Assembly: GCF_029866485.1 (NCBI RefSeq)
Contig: NZ_CP092332.1
Location: forward strand, 1,054,001-1,118,000
Length of the DNA stretch: 64,000 nt
Origin: Flavobacterium keumense
GTDB taxonomy: Bacteria > Bacteroidota > Bacteroidia > Flavobacteriales > Flavobacteriaceae
Direction: 5' to 3'
Positions within the stretch are counted from its first letter, which is position 1. Each line of letters starts with the position of its first letter. The notes under the pieces are model-generated. The model was not told where the DNA came from, ran no database searches, and was given only the letters and a program-made list of their open reading frames with translations. Made by a program: the position numbers and the translations under genes. Shown in pieces: positions 23,382 through 31,633 of this stretch.

Positions 23382-24116
23382 ATGATTCTAACAATAGATG
23401 TAGGCAATACCCGAATTAAAGGTGCTGTTTTTGAGAACGATACCTTTTTGGAACAATTCCTTTTTGAACCGAATGCGTTGCAAAATGCAATTGAAAATAT
23501 TTTAATACAATACCCAGACACCACTCATTTGGTAGTGGCTAGTGTTGGAAAATTAGGAGAGGAAGCTTTTTCAAGTCTAGCTACTAAGGTATCCATTCAT
23601 TTTGTAACACATACGGATGCTTTTCCGTTTTTGAATGCGTATGCGACCCCGCAAACCTTAGGAATTGATCGAATGGTTTTGGCTGCAGGCGCTACTTTGT
23701 GTTATCCAGCTCAAAACCGCTTGGTAATTGATGTGGGAACTTGTGTTACTTATGATTTCATCAGTCAAGACGATGTGTATTTAGGAGGAGCCATTTCCCC
23801 GGGCTTGCGGTTGAGGTATGAATCGTTACACAATTATACGGCAAAACTCCCTTTATTAGCATCAGAATGTCCGGATTATTTCATTGGGAATTCCACAGCA
23901 AATTCTATTCATTCGGGTGTAGTAAATGGTTTGGCACATGAAATAGATGGCTTTATAGAAGAGTATCGCACACGCTATTCAAATTTTATCATAATTTTAA
24001 CGGGTGGCGACGCAGAATTTTTGGCTAAACGATTAAAAAATACCATATTTGCCAATTCAAATTTTCTTTTAGAGAGTTTGAACCAAACCTTTCAATATAA
24101 AATCAAAAATGATTAA
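23382..24116 (+). CDS. coaX: Type III pantothenate kinase
   Basis: A 244-residue CoaX that phosphorylates pantothenate in the first step of coenzyme A synthesis. ASKHA-fold motifs are clear: ILTIDVGNTRIKGAVFEND at the N-terminus (phosphate loop), LGIDRMVLAAGA, VIDVGTCVTYDFI, GGAISPGLRLR and TGGDAEFLAKRL. Length is typical. It starts the plus-strand run after the tRNA. A TATCTTCG box with one mismatch to consensus lies about 20 nt before the start. Its stop overlaps the next start by 8 bp, so the downstream outer-membrane protein is translationally coupled. Confidence 0.95.
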   Translation: MILTIDVGNTRIKGAVFENDTFLEQFLFEPNALQNAIENILIQYPDTTHLVVASVGKLGEEAFSSLATKVSIHFVTHTDAFPFLNAYATPQTLGIDRMVLAAGATLCYPAQNRLVIDVGTCVTYDFISQDDVYLGGAISPGLRLRYESLHNYTAKLPLLASECPDYFIGNSTANSIHSGVVNGLAHEIDGFIEEYRTRYSNFIIILTGGDAEFLAKRLKNTIFANSNFLLESLNQTFQYKIKND

Positions 24117-25359
24117 AAAAATTATAGTAAGCACTTGTTTGCTTTTTTCATTCGTATCTTTTGCACAAGAAGGAACTGCTTCTCCGTATTCGTTTTTTGG
24201 AATTGGTGATGTTCGCTATAAAGGAACAGCAGAAATGCGATCTATGGCAGGTATAGGTGTGGAACAAGATAGTATTCATATTAATTTGGACAATCCAGCT
24301 AGTTTTGCCTCACTTAAGTTAACTACATTTGCTTTAGGAGGTAGTCTAGCTACCACTCAATTAAAAAATGCATCCACTTCGTCAGGAGTTCAAAGGGTTA
24401 CTTTGGACTATTTGGCTGTTGGGTTACCCATGGGAAAATTGGGTGTTGGTTTTGGATTGATTCCTTTTTCGTCGGTGGGTTATAAAATACAGTCAATAGC
24501 TCCAGATGCTTCACAAAACAGTAAACGTTTTGATGGTTCAGGAGGGCTTAACAAAGTGTTTTTTGGTGTAGGGTATGCTATTTCACCTTCTTTAAGTTTT
24601 GGAGCCGATGCGCATTATAATTTTGGAAAAATAGAAACTTCAAATTTGGAATTTTTATCGGGTATTCCAGTAGGGACAAGAGAAACCAATAATGCGATTC
24701 TTTCTGGATTTAATTTTAATTTGGGTTTACTATTTCAAAAGAGTCTTACCAAAAAAATAAACTTGTACTCTAGTTTGAATTATGCACGTGAAAGTACTTT
24801 GAAGTCTACCAACACTAGTGCTATTTCAACTGTTTTGATTGATGCGCAGTTCAATACCACACTGGTAGATGCGGCAAGTGATGTAGTTACCAATGCTAAT
24901 TTAAAAATTCCGAGTAAGCTCACAGTCGGTTTAGGAATTGGTGCGTCTAAAAAATGGTTAATTGCAGCACAGCTAAGCACTAGAGATGCTGCCTCATTAG
25001 CCAATACCTACAATTCATTTAATAATGTTTCTTATGAAAAATATCAGAAATATAGTGTAGGAGGTTATTTTATTCCTAATTATAGTTCATTTGCTAGTTA
25101 TGGTAAACGTTTGGTATATAGGGCTGGCTTGAAATATGAAAAAACAGGATTGGTTGTGAATTCAAAATCAATACAAGACACAGGTCTGACTTTAGGAATT
25201 GGTTTTCCGGTTACAGGTTCTTTTTCCAATGCTAATATTGGTTTAGAGTTGGGTAAAAAAGGGACTACACAATCTAACTTAGTTCAAGAAAATTACATGA
25301 ATTTTTGTTTGAGTTTATCATTAAATGATAAATGGTTTCAGAAAAGAAAGTACAATTAA
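24109..25359 (+). CDS. Conserved outer-membrane beta-barrel protein (FadL-like appearance)
   Basis: A 416-residue protein with signal peptide MIKKIIVSTCLLFSFVSFAQ and long alternating beta strands rich in Gly and Ser (VGLPMGKLGVGFGLIPFSSV; LSFGADAHYNFGKIETSN). The opening SPYSFFGIGDVRYKGTAEMR is typical of a Bacteroidota outer-membrane family that resembles FadL-type barrels. Its function is not known to me. It overlaps coaX by 8 bp and is followed 40 bp later by lptC, so it may share a transcript with envelope-assembly genes. Confidence 0.8.
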   Translation: MIKKIIVSTCLLFSFVSFAQEGTASPYSFFGIGDVRYKGTAEMRSMAGIGVEQDSIHINLDNPASFASLKLTTFALGGSLATTQLKNASTSSGVQRVTLDYLAVGLPMGKLGVGFGLIPFSSVGYKIQSIAPDASQNSKRFDGSGGLNKVFFGVGYAISPSLSFGADAHYNFGKIETSNLEFLSGIPVGTRETNNAILSGFNFNLGLLFQKSLTKKINLYSSLNYARESTLKSTNTSAISTVLIDAQFNTTLVDAASDVVTNANLKIPSKLTVGLGIGASKKWLIAAQLSTRDAASLANTYNSFNNVSYEKYQKYSVGGYFIPNYSSFASYGKRLVYRAGLKYEKTGLVVNSKSIQDTGLTLGIGFPVTGSFSNANIGLELGKKGTTQSNLVQENYMNFCLSLSLNDKWFQKRKYN

Positions 25360-25399
25360 TTAAAACTAGCTTAGCTGCTTTTATTAAGTTTAAAAAAGT

Positions 25400-25954
25400 A
25401 TGAATTTTTTCAGCAAAAATAAACTAATTCAAGGTTTATCAATAGTGTTTTTTCTATTGATTCTAGGTTGCGAGAGTAATTTTAAAGAAATTCAGAAAGA
25501 TAATTTTTCAGATTTTGTACCTAGTAGCGAAGCGGATAAAATCAATTTGAAATACACGGATTCCGGAAAGATTACGGCTATTTTAATTAGTGATAAAATG
25601 AAGGATTATGCAGTAGTAGATTTTCCTTTTACTGAGTTTCCAAAAGGAATTCATGCTACTTTTTATGACAAGAAGGCCAAAAAAACACAAGTTACATCCG
25701 ATTATGCAATTTCATACAAACAAACTGGAATTATTGATTTGCAGGGTAAGGTAAAAATAGTGTCTGATGACGGCCAGATGTTAGAAACACAACAATTGTA
25801 CTATGATCAAAAAAACGCTTGGTTTTTTACTGAACGAAAATTTAAATTTACTTCTCCTAAAGGAATTTCAAATGGCCAAGGAATAGATTTTAGTAAAGAT
25901 TTTAAAGTAATCAATTCACAAAGAATAACAGGTGAAGTAGATTCAAACCAATAA
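25400..25954 (+). CDS. lptC: LptC-like LPS export protein
   Basis: A 184-residue lipoprotein (Cys at about residue 24 in LILGCESNFKEI), whereas enterobacterial LptC is anchored by a helix. Residues about 40-165 form the LptC/OstA beta-jellyroll: GKITAILISDKMKDYAVVDF, KAKKTQVTSDYAISYKQTGI and LQGKVKIVSDDGQMLETQQL. LptC links the LptB2FG transporter to the periplasmic bridge that carries lipopolysaccharide outward. The gene follows a beta-barrel gene and precedes a small membrane protein and a PpiD-like chaperone, all on the plus strand. Confidence 0.85.
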   Translation: MNFFSKNKLIQGLSIVFFLLILGCESNFKEIQKDNFSDFVPSSEADKINLKYTDSGKITAILISDKMKDYAVVDFPFTEFPKGIHATFYDKKAKKTQVTSDYAISYKQTGIIDLQGKVKIVSDDGQMLETQQLYYDQKNAWFFTERKFKFTSPKGISNGQGIDFSKDFKVINSQRITGEVDSNQ

Positions 25955-25963
25955 GATTTAATT

Positions 25964-26161
25964 ATGACATACCTTAAATACACTCCGTATTTGTACCTTA
26001 TTTTAGGCGTTTATTTAGTGATTGATTCCATCGTAAAATGGAATGATCCAGCTGGTAATTCGGGTTTAACTTTAATTTTTGCTGGCTTAGCTTTCTTTCT
26101 ATTTGCTTTTAGAAGGCGCTATGCTAAACGATTCGAATCACGAAGAAATAATAAAAATTAA
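25964..26161 (+). CDS. Small membrane protein, function unknown
   Basis: A 65-residue protein with two hydrophobic helices, LKYTPYLYLILGVYLVIDSI and SGLTLIFAGLAFFLFAFRRR, and a strongly basic C-terminal tail (RRRYAKRFESRRNNKN). It starts 9 bp after lptC, so it is probably in the same transcript. It shows no recognisable domain. Confidence 0.75.
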   Translation: MTYLKYTPYLYLILGVYLVIDSIVKWNDPAGNSGLTLIFAGLAFFLFAFRRRYAKRFESRRNNKN

Positions 26162-26193
26162 ATAGAATTAGAGTGCGTTAGACGAAAGAATAT

Positions 26194-26231
26194 TTTGGAA
26201 GTTTTTTTAGAAATTAAAAAAAACTTTCAAA
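26194..26231. terminator. A+T-rich hairpin before ppiD
   Basis: TTTGGAAGTTTTTTT, an eight-base loop, AAAAAAACTTTCAAA: 14 of 15 pairs match. It lies 32 bp after the small membrane protein stop and may end the coaX-lptC transcript. The stem is almost all A-T, so it is weak. Confidence 0.4.
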
Positions 26232-26308
26232 ATAAAACGCGACGAGTATAATTATTAATTAGATAATTGTATTTTCGCAAACTGAAAATAAAATTAATTA
26301 CTATAAAA

Positions 26309-28408
26309 ATGGCAGTTTTAGCAAAAATTAGAAAACGTTCTGCATTATTAATTGGTGCAATTGCATTGGCTTTATTTGCGTTTATTATACAAGATTTAAT
26401 CGGTAAAGGCGGTCTTGGGCAAAATACAAAAGATGTGGGAACTATTAATGATAAAGACATTTCTTTTGAAGACTTTAGAATTAAAGTAAGTAATGTGGAA
26501 AAGAGTGGTCAAGGAATAACAGCGACTCAAGCTGCTAATCAAGTTTGGGACCAAGAAGTTTCGATTGCTTTGTTGACCTCTGAATTTGAAAAATTAGGTT
26601 TAAGAGTTGGAGAGAAACATTTGATCGAGGTTTTAAAAGCAGATCAAAATATTGGAAGTAATCCTTTATTTTTAAATGCTGCAGGACTATTTGATTTAGC
26701 AAAGTTTAAAGACTATTTTAAGGCTAATCCTGAACAAGCTGCTTTTTTACAAGAAAGAGAAAAATCTGCAGAATTGAATGCAAAGTTTCAAATTTACAAT
26801 ACCATGGTAAAATCAGCTTTATATACAACTGAAGCCGAAGGGAAATTGAAATATGAAATGGAGGCTAATAAAGTAAATTTTGCTTATGTTGCGGGATTGT
26901 ATTCAACTATCAAAGACAGCCAAGTTAAAGTAACTGATGCTGAAATTGTAGACTTCATGAAGAAAAATGAAAAAAAATACAAAGCAGATGAATCAAGAGA
27001 AATTGAGTATGTTTTAATAGAAGACAAAGCATCTAAAGAAGATGAGGCTGAGGTGAGAGCAAAAATCACGTCTTTATTGTCAGGAAGTGTGGTATACAAC
27101 CAAAAAACAGGTAAAAACGATACTTTGCCTGGATTTAAAAATGCTCCGAATGCCATTGAGTTTGTAAACTCAAATTCTGATGTGCCTTATGACTCTTCTT
27201 TTGTAGCCAAAAAAGATTTACCAGCAATTGATGCAGATCAATTATTCAATTTAGCTCCTGGAGCGGTTTATGGTCCTTATAAATTTGGAAATTACTACTG
27301 TATTTCTAAATCATTTGGTAAAAGAGCAGGAGTTAATGCCAAAGCAAGCCATATCTTAATTAGTTATGAAGGGACTCAAGTACCTAACAAAAGAGAAAAA
27401 AGAACTAAAGAACAAGCCTTGGCAAAAGCCCAAGCTATCTTAGCACAAGTGAATGCTAATCCAGATAGCTTCATGATGTTAGCATTTTCTAACTCAGATG
27501 ATTCTTCGGCACAACAAGGGGGTGATTTGGGTTATTTTGGCCCAAACCAAATGGTAAAACCATTTAACGATTTTGTTTTTGGTAACCCAATTGGAAAAGT
27601 TGGATTAGTAGAAACACCTTTTGGATTCCACATCATCAGAATTACAGATAAACAAGACGGAGTACGTTTAGCAACTGTAGCTCAAAAAGTAGAGCCATCA
27701 GAAGCTACTTCAGATAAAATATTTACTCAAGCTACTCAATTTGAGATGGATGCTGCTAGCAAAGACTTTGCTAAATTGGCAAAAGACATGAAATTAACAA
27801 TTGCTCCTGCTGTAACAGTGACAGGGATGCAAGAACAATTTGCGTCTTTAGGAAATCAAAGAGCTATTGTAAGATGGGCTTTTGAAGAAGATTCTAAAGT
27901 AGGATCAATCAAACGATTTGAGTTAGCTAATATTGGTCACGTAATTGCGAGAGTAAAATCAATAGATAATTCAGGTTTAGTGCCAGTTTCTCAAGTAAGA
28001 TCCTATGTGGAGCCAATCCTTAAAAATAAGAAAAAAGCAGAGTTAATCAAAGCGAAAATGACAGGTTCTTCATTAGAAGCGATTGCAAAATCAGCGGGAT
28101 CTAAAGTAGAGCAAGCGGCTAACCTTACTATGGAAAATCCAGTTTTAGGTTTAGTTGGGGCTGAGCCAAAAGTAGTAGTAGGAACAGCTTTTGCCCTGGC
28201 TGCTAATAAAGTGTCAGCACCTATTGAAGGAGTAACGGGTGTGTATGTTGTGAAAAATGTAAGTACAGTAAAAGCACCAGCCTTGAAAAACCACGCTGCT
28301 TATGTAGCTAAATTAAAACAACAAACTGCAGGGGATGCGGGTAGAATTCTTCCAGCATTGAAAGCCAATGCTACTATTGAAGACAATAGAAGTAAGTTCA
28401 ATTACTAA
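26309..28408 (+). CDS. ppiD: PpiD/SurA-type periplasmic peptidyl-prolyl isomerase
   Basis: A 699-residue membrane-anchored folding chaperone. The start at 26309 gives MAVLAKIRKRSALLIGAIAL, a short basic tail and one transmembrane helix. The frame is open from 26267, but those residues are not conserved-looking. An N-terminal SurA-N-like helical domain (INDKDISFEDFRIKVSNVEK) is followed by a parvulin rotamase domain at about 340-450 (AKASHILISYEG, then GGDLGYFGPNQMVKPFNDFV and TPFGFHIIRITDKQ). A second, degenerate domain follows. It helps outer-membrane proteins fold in the periplasm. It is a single gene ended by a strong terminator. Confidence 0.92.
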   Translation: MAVLAKIRKRSALLIGAIALALFAFIIQDLIGKGGLGQNTKDVGTINDKDISFEDFRIKVSNVEKSGQGITATQAANQVWDQEVSIALLTSEFEKLGLRVGEKHLIEVLKADQNIGSNPLFLNAAGLFDLAKFKDYFKANPEQAAFLQEREKSAELNAKFQIYNTMVKSALYTTEAEGKLKYEMEANKVNFAYVAGLYSTIKDSQVKVTDAEIVDFMKKNEKKYKADESREIEYVLIEDKASKEDEAEVRAKITSLLSGSVVYNQKTGKNDTLPGFKNAPNAIEFVNSNSDVPYDSSFVAKKDLPAIDADQLFNLAPGAVYGPYKFGNYYCISKSFGKRAGVNAKASHILISYEGTQVPNKREKRTKEQALAKAQAILAQVNANPDSFMMLAFSNSDDSSAQQGGDLGYFGPNQMVKPFNDFVFGNPIGKVGLVETPFGFHIIRITDKQDGVRLATVAQKVEPSEATSDKIFTQATQFEMDAASKDFAKLAKDMKLTIAPAVTVTGMQEQFASLGNQRAIVRWAFEEDSKVGSIKRFELANIGHVIARVKSIDNSGLVPVSQVRSYVEPILKNKKKAELIKAKMTGSSLEAIAKSAGSKVEQAANLTMENPVLGLVGAEPKVVVGTAFALAANKVSAPIEGVTGVYVVKNVSTVKAPALKNHAAYVAKLKQQTAGDAGRILPALKANATIEDNRSKFNY

Positions 28409-28427
28409 GAAGTAAAATTCACTATAC

Positions 28428-28459
28428 AAAAAAGCCAAGACATTGTCTTGGCTTTTTTT
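28428..28459 (+). terminator. Terminator after ppiD
   Basis: AAAAAAGCCAAGA, loop CATTG, TCTTGGCTTTTTTT: a 13-bp perfect stem with T tail, 20 bp after the stop. Confidence 0.92.
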
Positions 28460-28584
28460 ATGGTTTAAATTTATTTGCTTATTGTGTAGTATAATTTTAT
28501 ATGGTTATTGTTCATTATATTTGATAGTAAAAATAAATATTTTAGTAATAATCGAATTTAAAATCTGTGTAAACAATCTTATAT

Positions 28585-29187
28585 ATGAAAAATTTTATTT
28601 TTCTTTTTATTGCTTGTCAATTATTGTTTAGTTGTAAAACCGTAAGTTTTCAGTTAACTCCTATCAATGATTATGTATCGAGTCTTAATTTAAAAGATTC
28701 AGATACTATTATGGTAATTGAAGAGAAAATTAATAATAATGTGACTATTGATATATTTAAAGGACAAATTTATTTTGAACCATTTACATCCAAATATGAA
28801 AGATATGAGGGTGTTGAAAAGCCTTTATTTAATGAGAAGTATTGGGAAAAAATGAAATGTAAGTATGAAAATAAATATATTGAAGATCGTTGGGTAAAAG
28901 GGGATTATTGGACGATCAATGATTTTAATCATAAAAATATTGTTTTTATTAAACAGGAAAAATTTCCAGATCCTGGGAAATATGAAGTTTTCGACTTTAA
29001 AGAGAATTATAAAGTATTTTCGTTTTCAAAACCTATTTATTACAAACATCATAAATATGTTGCTTTTAGTGTAACATCCACAACAACTGATAATAAATAT
29101 ATTGATGACATATTCATAGTAGTTATGGTAAAAATCAACGGAAAATGGAGTGTTCTTGAAAAAGTTAGTGATGGTGTTTATAGATAG
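28585..29187 (+). CDS. Orphan lipoprotein, function unknown
   Basis: A 200-residue protein with lipoprotein signal MKNFIFLFIACQLLFS followed by Cys. The mature part has many Lys, Asp and Tyr and predicted beta strands (DTIMVIEEKINNNVTIDIFK; YWTINDFNHKNIVFIKQEKF). No known motif was seen. It is markedly more A+T-rich than its neighbours and stands alone between terminators, which suggests an accessory or recently gained gene. No clear promoter was found in the 125 bp upstream. Confidence 0.65.
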   Translation: MKNFIFLFIACQLLFSCKTVSFQLTPINDYVSSLNLKDSDTIMVIEEKINNNVTIDIFKGQIYFEPFTSKYERYEGVEKPLFNEKYWEKMKCKYENKYIEDRWVKGDYWTINDFNHKNIVFIKQEKFPDPGKYEVFDFKENYKVFSFSKPIYYKHHKYVAFSVTSTTTDNKYIDDIFIVVMVKINGKWSVLEKVSDGVYR

Positions 29188-29188
29188 T

Positions 29189-29212
29189 ATTAATTTTAGT
29201 ATAAAAATTAAT
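29189..29212. terminator. Weak A+T hairpin between convergent genes
   Basis: ATTAATTTT, loop AGTATA, AAAATTAAT: a perfect 9-bp but all-A/T stem between the stops of the orphan lipoprotein and the GHMP kinase gene. Confidence 0.3.
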
Positions 29213-29222
29213 TTATTTTAAA

Positions 29223-30134
29223 TCACAAAATCATTTCTGAATACGGAATCACCGTTTCATATCCTTTGGCAATAAAATATGGTTTTGGATTTTCTTTTGA
29301 AACTGCCAAAACAAAATCGCCACCCCAAGCGCCTAAACTTTTTATAGCACCTTCAAAGTCTGGGAATAAGGTATTTTTCACTGTTTCTGTTTTTAAAAGC
29401 GCACTTAAAACGCTTTCGTGTTGGTGTAGTAATTGCGCAAAAACATCAATGTTCTTTGCGGCAAGAATGTCTTGAGTTAAGGAATCAATCGTAGCAATGT
29501 AGTTCGATAATTGGGAGGTTTTATTGGAATGATATTCCGCTATGGCCGATTTACTATTGCGTTTTTGGTTCAAATACACAAAATAGAGATTTTGACTAAA
29601 TTCAGGTTTAAAAGCTACTTTTTCTACTTTGGGTTTCCCATTTGCAATAGAATAAGTAATAGGATTGTTGTTTTGCGCACAAGCAATATCATAGCCGCTG
29701 CCACCAAAACTTTTATGCAACAATTCAAAAGCGTTTATTTGAAACCATTGCGCTATATTGTTAATCAAGGTGGACGAACTGCCTAAACCCCAATTTCGTG
29801 GAAAACTCAATTGTGTAGTTATACTAAAACCAGCTGAATTAGAAAACACACTTGGATTCATCGCATCAGCGACCTGCAAAATTTTGATGAGTGTCGCTTT
29901 TACTGATTCTGTAGTAATGTTATTGTCTTGAATTTCTTCAAACGAGAGAGTATCTTCAAACCAAACACTTCCATTAAAATCATAACTTTTCCAATGAATA
30001 GCACCTGTACTTGTATCTTCCACAATGAGATTTTGTCCCATTTTAGTGGGTAAAGCCAATCCTTTGGCGCCATCCAAAATGAGGTATTCTCCTGAAATTA
30101 ATAATTTGCCGTTGCTATAGAAGGTCTTTTGCAT
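29223..30134 (-). CDS. GYDIA-type GHMP kinase (mevalonate pathway)
   Basis: A 303-residue GHMP-superfamily kinase. The N-terminus YSNGKLLISGEYLILDGAKG matches the substrate-entry motif. The ATP loop is FPRNWGLGSSSTLINNIAQW, where the usual Ala is Ser. The GSGYDIACAQ motif names the GYDIA group, related to mevalonate and phosphomevalonate kinases. It lies 5 bp downstream of HMG-CoA reductase on the same strand, so a role in isoprenoid synthesis by the mevalonate route is very likely. Which intermediate it phosphorylates cannot be told from the sequence alone. Confidence 0.9.
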   Translation of the reverse strand: MQKTFYSNGKLLISGEYLILDGAKGLALPTKMGQNLIVEDTSTGAIHWKSYDFNGSVWFEDTLSFEEIQDNNITTESVKATLIKILQVADAMNPSVFSNSAGFSITTQLSFPRNWGLGSSSTLINNIAQWFQINAFELLHKSFGGSGYDIACAQNNNPITYSIANGKPKVEKVAFKPEFSQNLYFVYLNQKRNSKSAIAEYHSNKTSQLSNYIATIDSLTQDILAAKNIDVFAQLLHQHESVLSALLKTETVKNTLFPDFEGAIKSLGAWGGDFVLAVSKENPKPYFIAKGYETVIPYSEMIL

Positions 30135-30139
30135 TCCAA

Positions 30140-31456
30140 TTAGTTTCTCAATTGGTTCATAAATTCGACTACCGCGCTATGGGAAACGGTTTGGTGCTTG
30201 AAGTGTTTTCGTACTGCTATACGTTCGTCTTCTGTTGCGTCAAATTGATTTAAAATATTATTCAAGTGCATTTTCATGTGTCCGTCTTGGATTCCTGTTG
30301 TAGTTAACGAACGCAGGGCAGCAAAATTTTGGGCTAAGCCTGCTACTGCTACAATTTGCATTAACTCTTGAGCAGAAGGTTTTTCGAGCATTTCCAAAGC
30401 TAATTTTACCAATGGATGCAAAGAGGTCAATCCGCCGACAGTACCTAAAGCCAAGGGAATTTCCATCCAAAAGCTAAAAACACCATTTTCTATTTTGGCA
30501 TGCGATAAACTAGAATACTGTCCGTTGCGAGATGCATAAGCATGAACGCCTGCTTCGATGGCTCTAAAATCATTTCCGGTTGCCAATACTACTGCATCAA
30601 TTCCATTCATAATCCCTTTGTTGTGCGTTACGGCACGGAAAGGTTCTACCTCGGCAATGCGAACGGCTTGCACAAATTTCTCGGCAAACTCCTGCGGATT
30701 CGGTATGTGTTTTTCTTCTAAGTCGGCAATAGGACACGAAACTTCAGCACGGACGATGCAATTGGGAACGTAATTTGACAAAATACTCATTACGATTTGA
30801 ATGTCTTTTTCGGTTTCCGAGAACAATTCGTATTGGTTAGCCTTTTCTTTTAAGGTTTTGGCAAATTGCTCTAAACACGAATTGATAAAATTAGCTCCCA
30901 TACTGTCTTTAGTCTCAAAACTCACATGAAGCTGAAAATAGTTTGGAATTAAATCGGTTTTGTCTTTTAAAACAATATCTAGGATACCACCGCCACGAGC
31001 TTGCATGTTTTTAGTAATGCTCGCGGTTTCTGTAAATAAATCGGATTTGATTTCAGCAAAGAAAGTATGTAGTTTTTCAGTTTCCCCTTTGAAAATGAAA
31101 TGTACCTGACCAATTTTCTCCGTGTCAATTACTCGGGTGGTAAATCCGCCACGAGTAGACCAAAATTTAGCGGCTTTGGAAGCGGCTGCTACCACCGAAC
31201 TTTCTTCGATAGCCATCGGAATGGTTTTGTATTTTCCGTTGATTAGAAAATTAGGCGCAACACCCAAAGGAATGTAGAAATTAGAAATCGTATTTTCGAT
31301 GAATTCGTCGTGTAGTTTTTGGATTTTTTCATCTGAATTCCAATAGTTTTTCAATAATTGAATAGCATCTTTTGGAGTTGAAAAATAGGTTTGGGCAATC
31401 CAGGCTATTTTTTCTTCTTTGGATAATTTAGAAAATCCACTTACGGCTTGGTTCAT
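30140..31456 (-). CDS. Hydroxymethylglutaryl-CoA reductase, class II
   Basis: A 438-residue HMG-CoA reductase. The start at 31456 (MNQAVSGFSKLSKEEKIAWI) is preferred because a perfect -7 box overlaps the alternative start at 31486. The N-terminal GVAPNFLINGKYKTIPMAIE, the DSMGANFINS motif (the family's DAMG-N), GIDAVVLATGNDFRAIEAG and SLTTTGIQDGHMKMHL fit the class II, bacterial type. The catalytic His lies in the C-terminal VSHSAVVEF. It converts HMG-CoA to mevalonate and is paired with the GHMP kinase. The cofactor (NADH or NADPH) is not clear. Confidence 0.95.
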   Translation of the reverse strand: MNQAVSGFSKLSKEEKIAWIAQTYFSTPKDAIQLLKNYWNSDEKIQKLHDEFIENTISNFYIPLGVAPNFLINGKYKTIPMAIEESSVVAAASKAAKFWSTRGGFTTRVIDTEKIGQVHFIFKGETEKLHTFFAEIKSDLFTETASITKNMQARGGGILDIVLKDKTDLIPNYFQLHVSFETKDSMGANFINSCLEQFAKTLKEKANQYELFSETEKDIQIVMSILSNYVPNCIVRAEVSCPIADLEEKHIPNPQEFAEKFVQAVRIAEVEPFRAVTHNKGIMNGIDAVVLATGNDFRAIEAGVHAYASRNGQYSSLSHAKIENGVFSFWMEIPLALGTVGGLTSLHPLVKLALEMLEKPSAQELMQIVAVAGLAQNFAALRSLTTTGIQDGHMKMHLNNILNQFDATEDERIAVRKHFKHQTVSHSAVVEFMNQLRN

Positions 31457-31483
31457 TCTCAATTGATTATAATAATTTCCTAG

Positions 31484-31491
31484 CAAAGATA
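31484..31491 (-). promoter_or_regulatory. Candidate -7 box for HMG-CoA reductase
   Basis: The minus strand reads TATCTTTG, an exact consensus match 27 nt before the preferred ATG. This implies a leader of about 20 nt and rules against the longer reading frame start. Confidence 0.6.
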
Positions 31492-31633
31492 CACTTTTAG
31501 AACGTTTTTTTTATAACTCCTTGTATCCAATAAATGAGGGATTTATTTTTTGGTTTAACATTTAACAACTCAAATGTGAAATAATTGTAAATTTTTCACT
31601 AAAATTGGGGTCTGTTATAACCAAATTTAAATT

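Noticed and set aside
28443..28631. A 62-codon plus-strand frame before the orphan lipoprotein
   Set aside because: It begins inside the ppiD terminator and overlaps the lipoprotein start. The composition is that of noncoding A+T-rich DNA.
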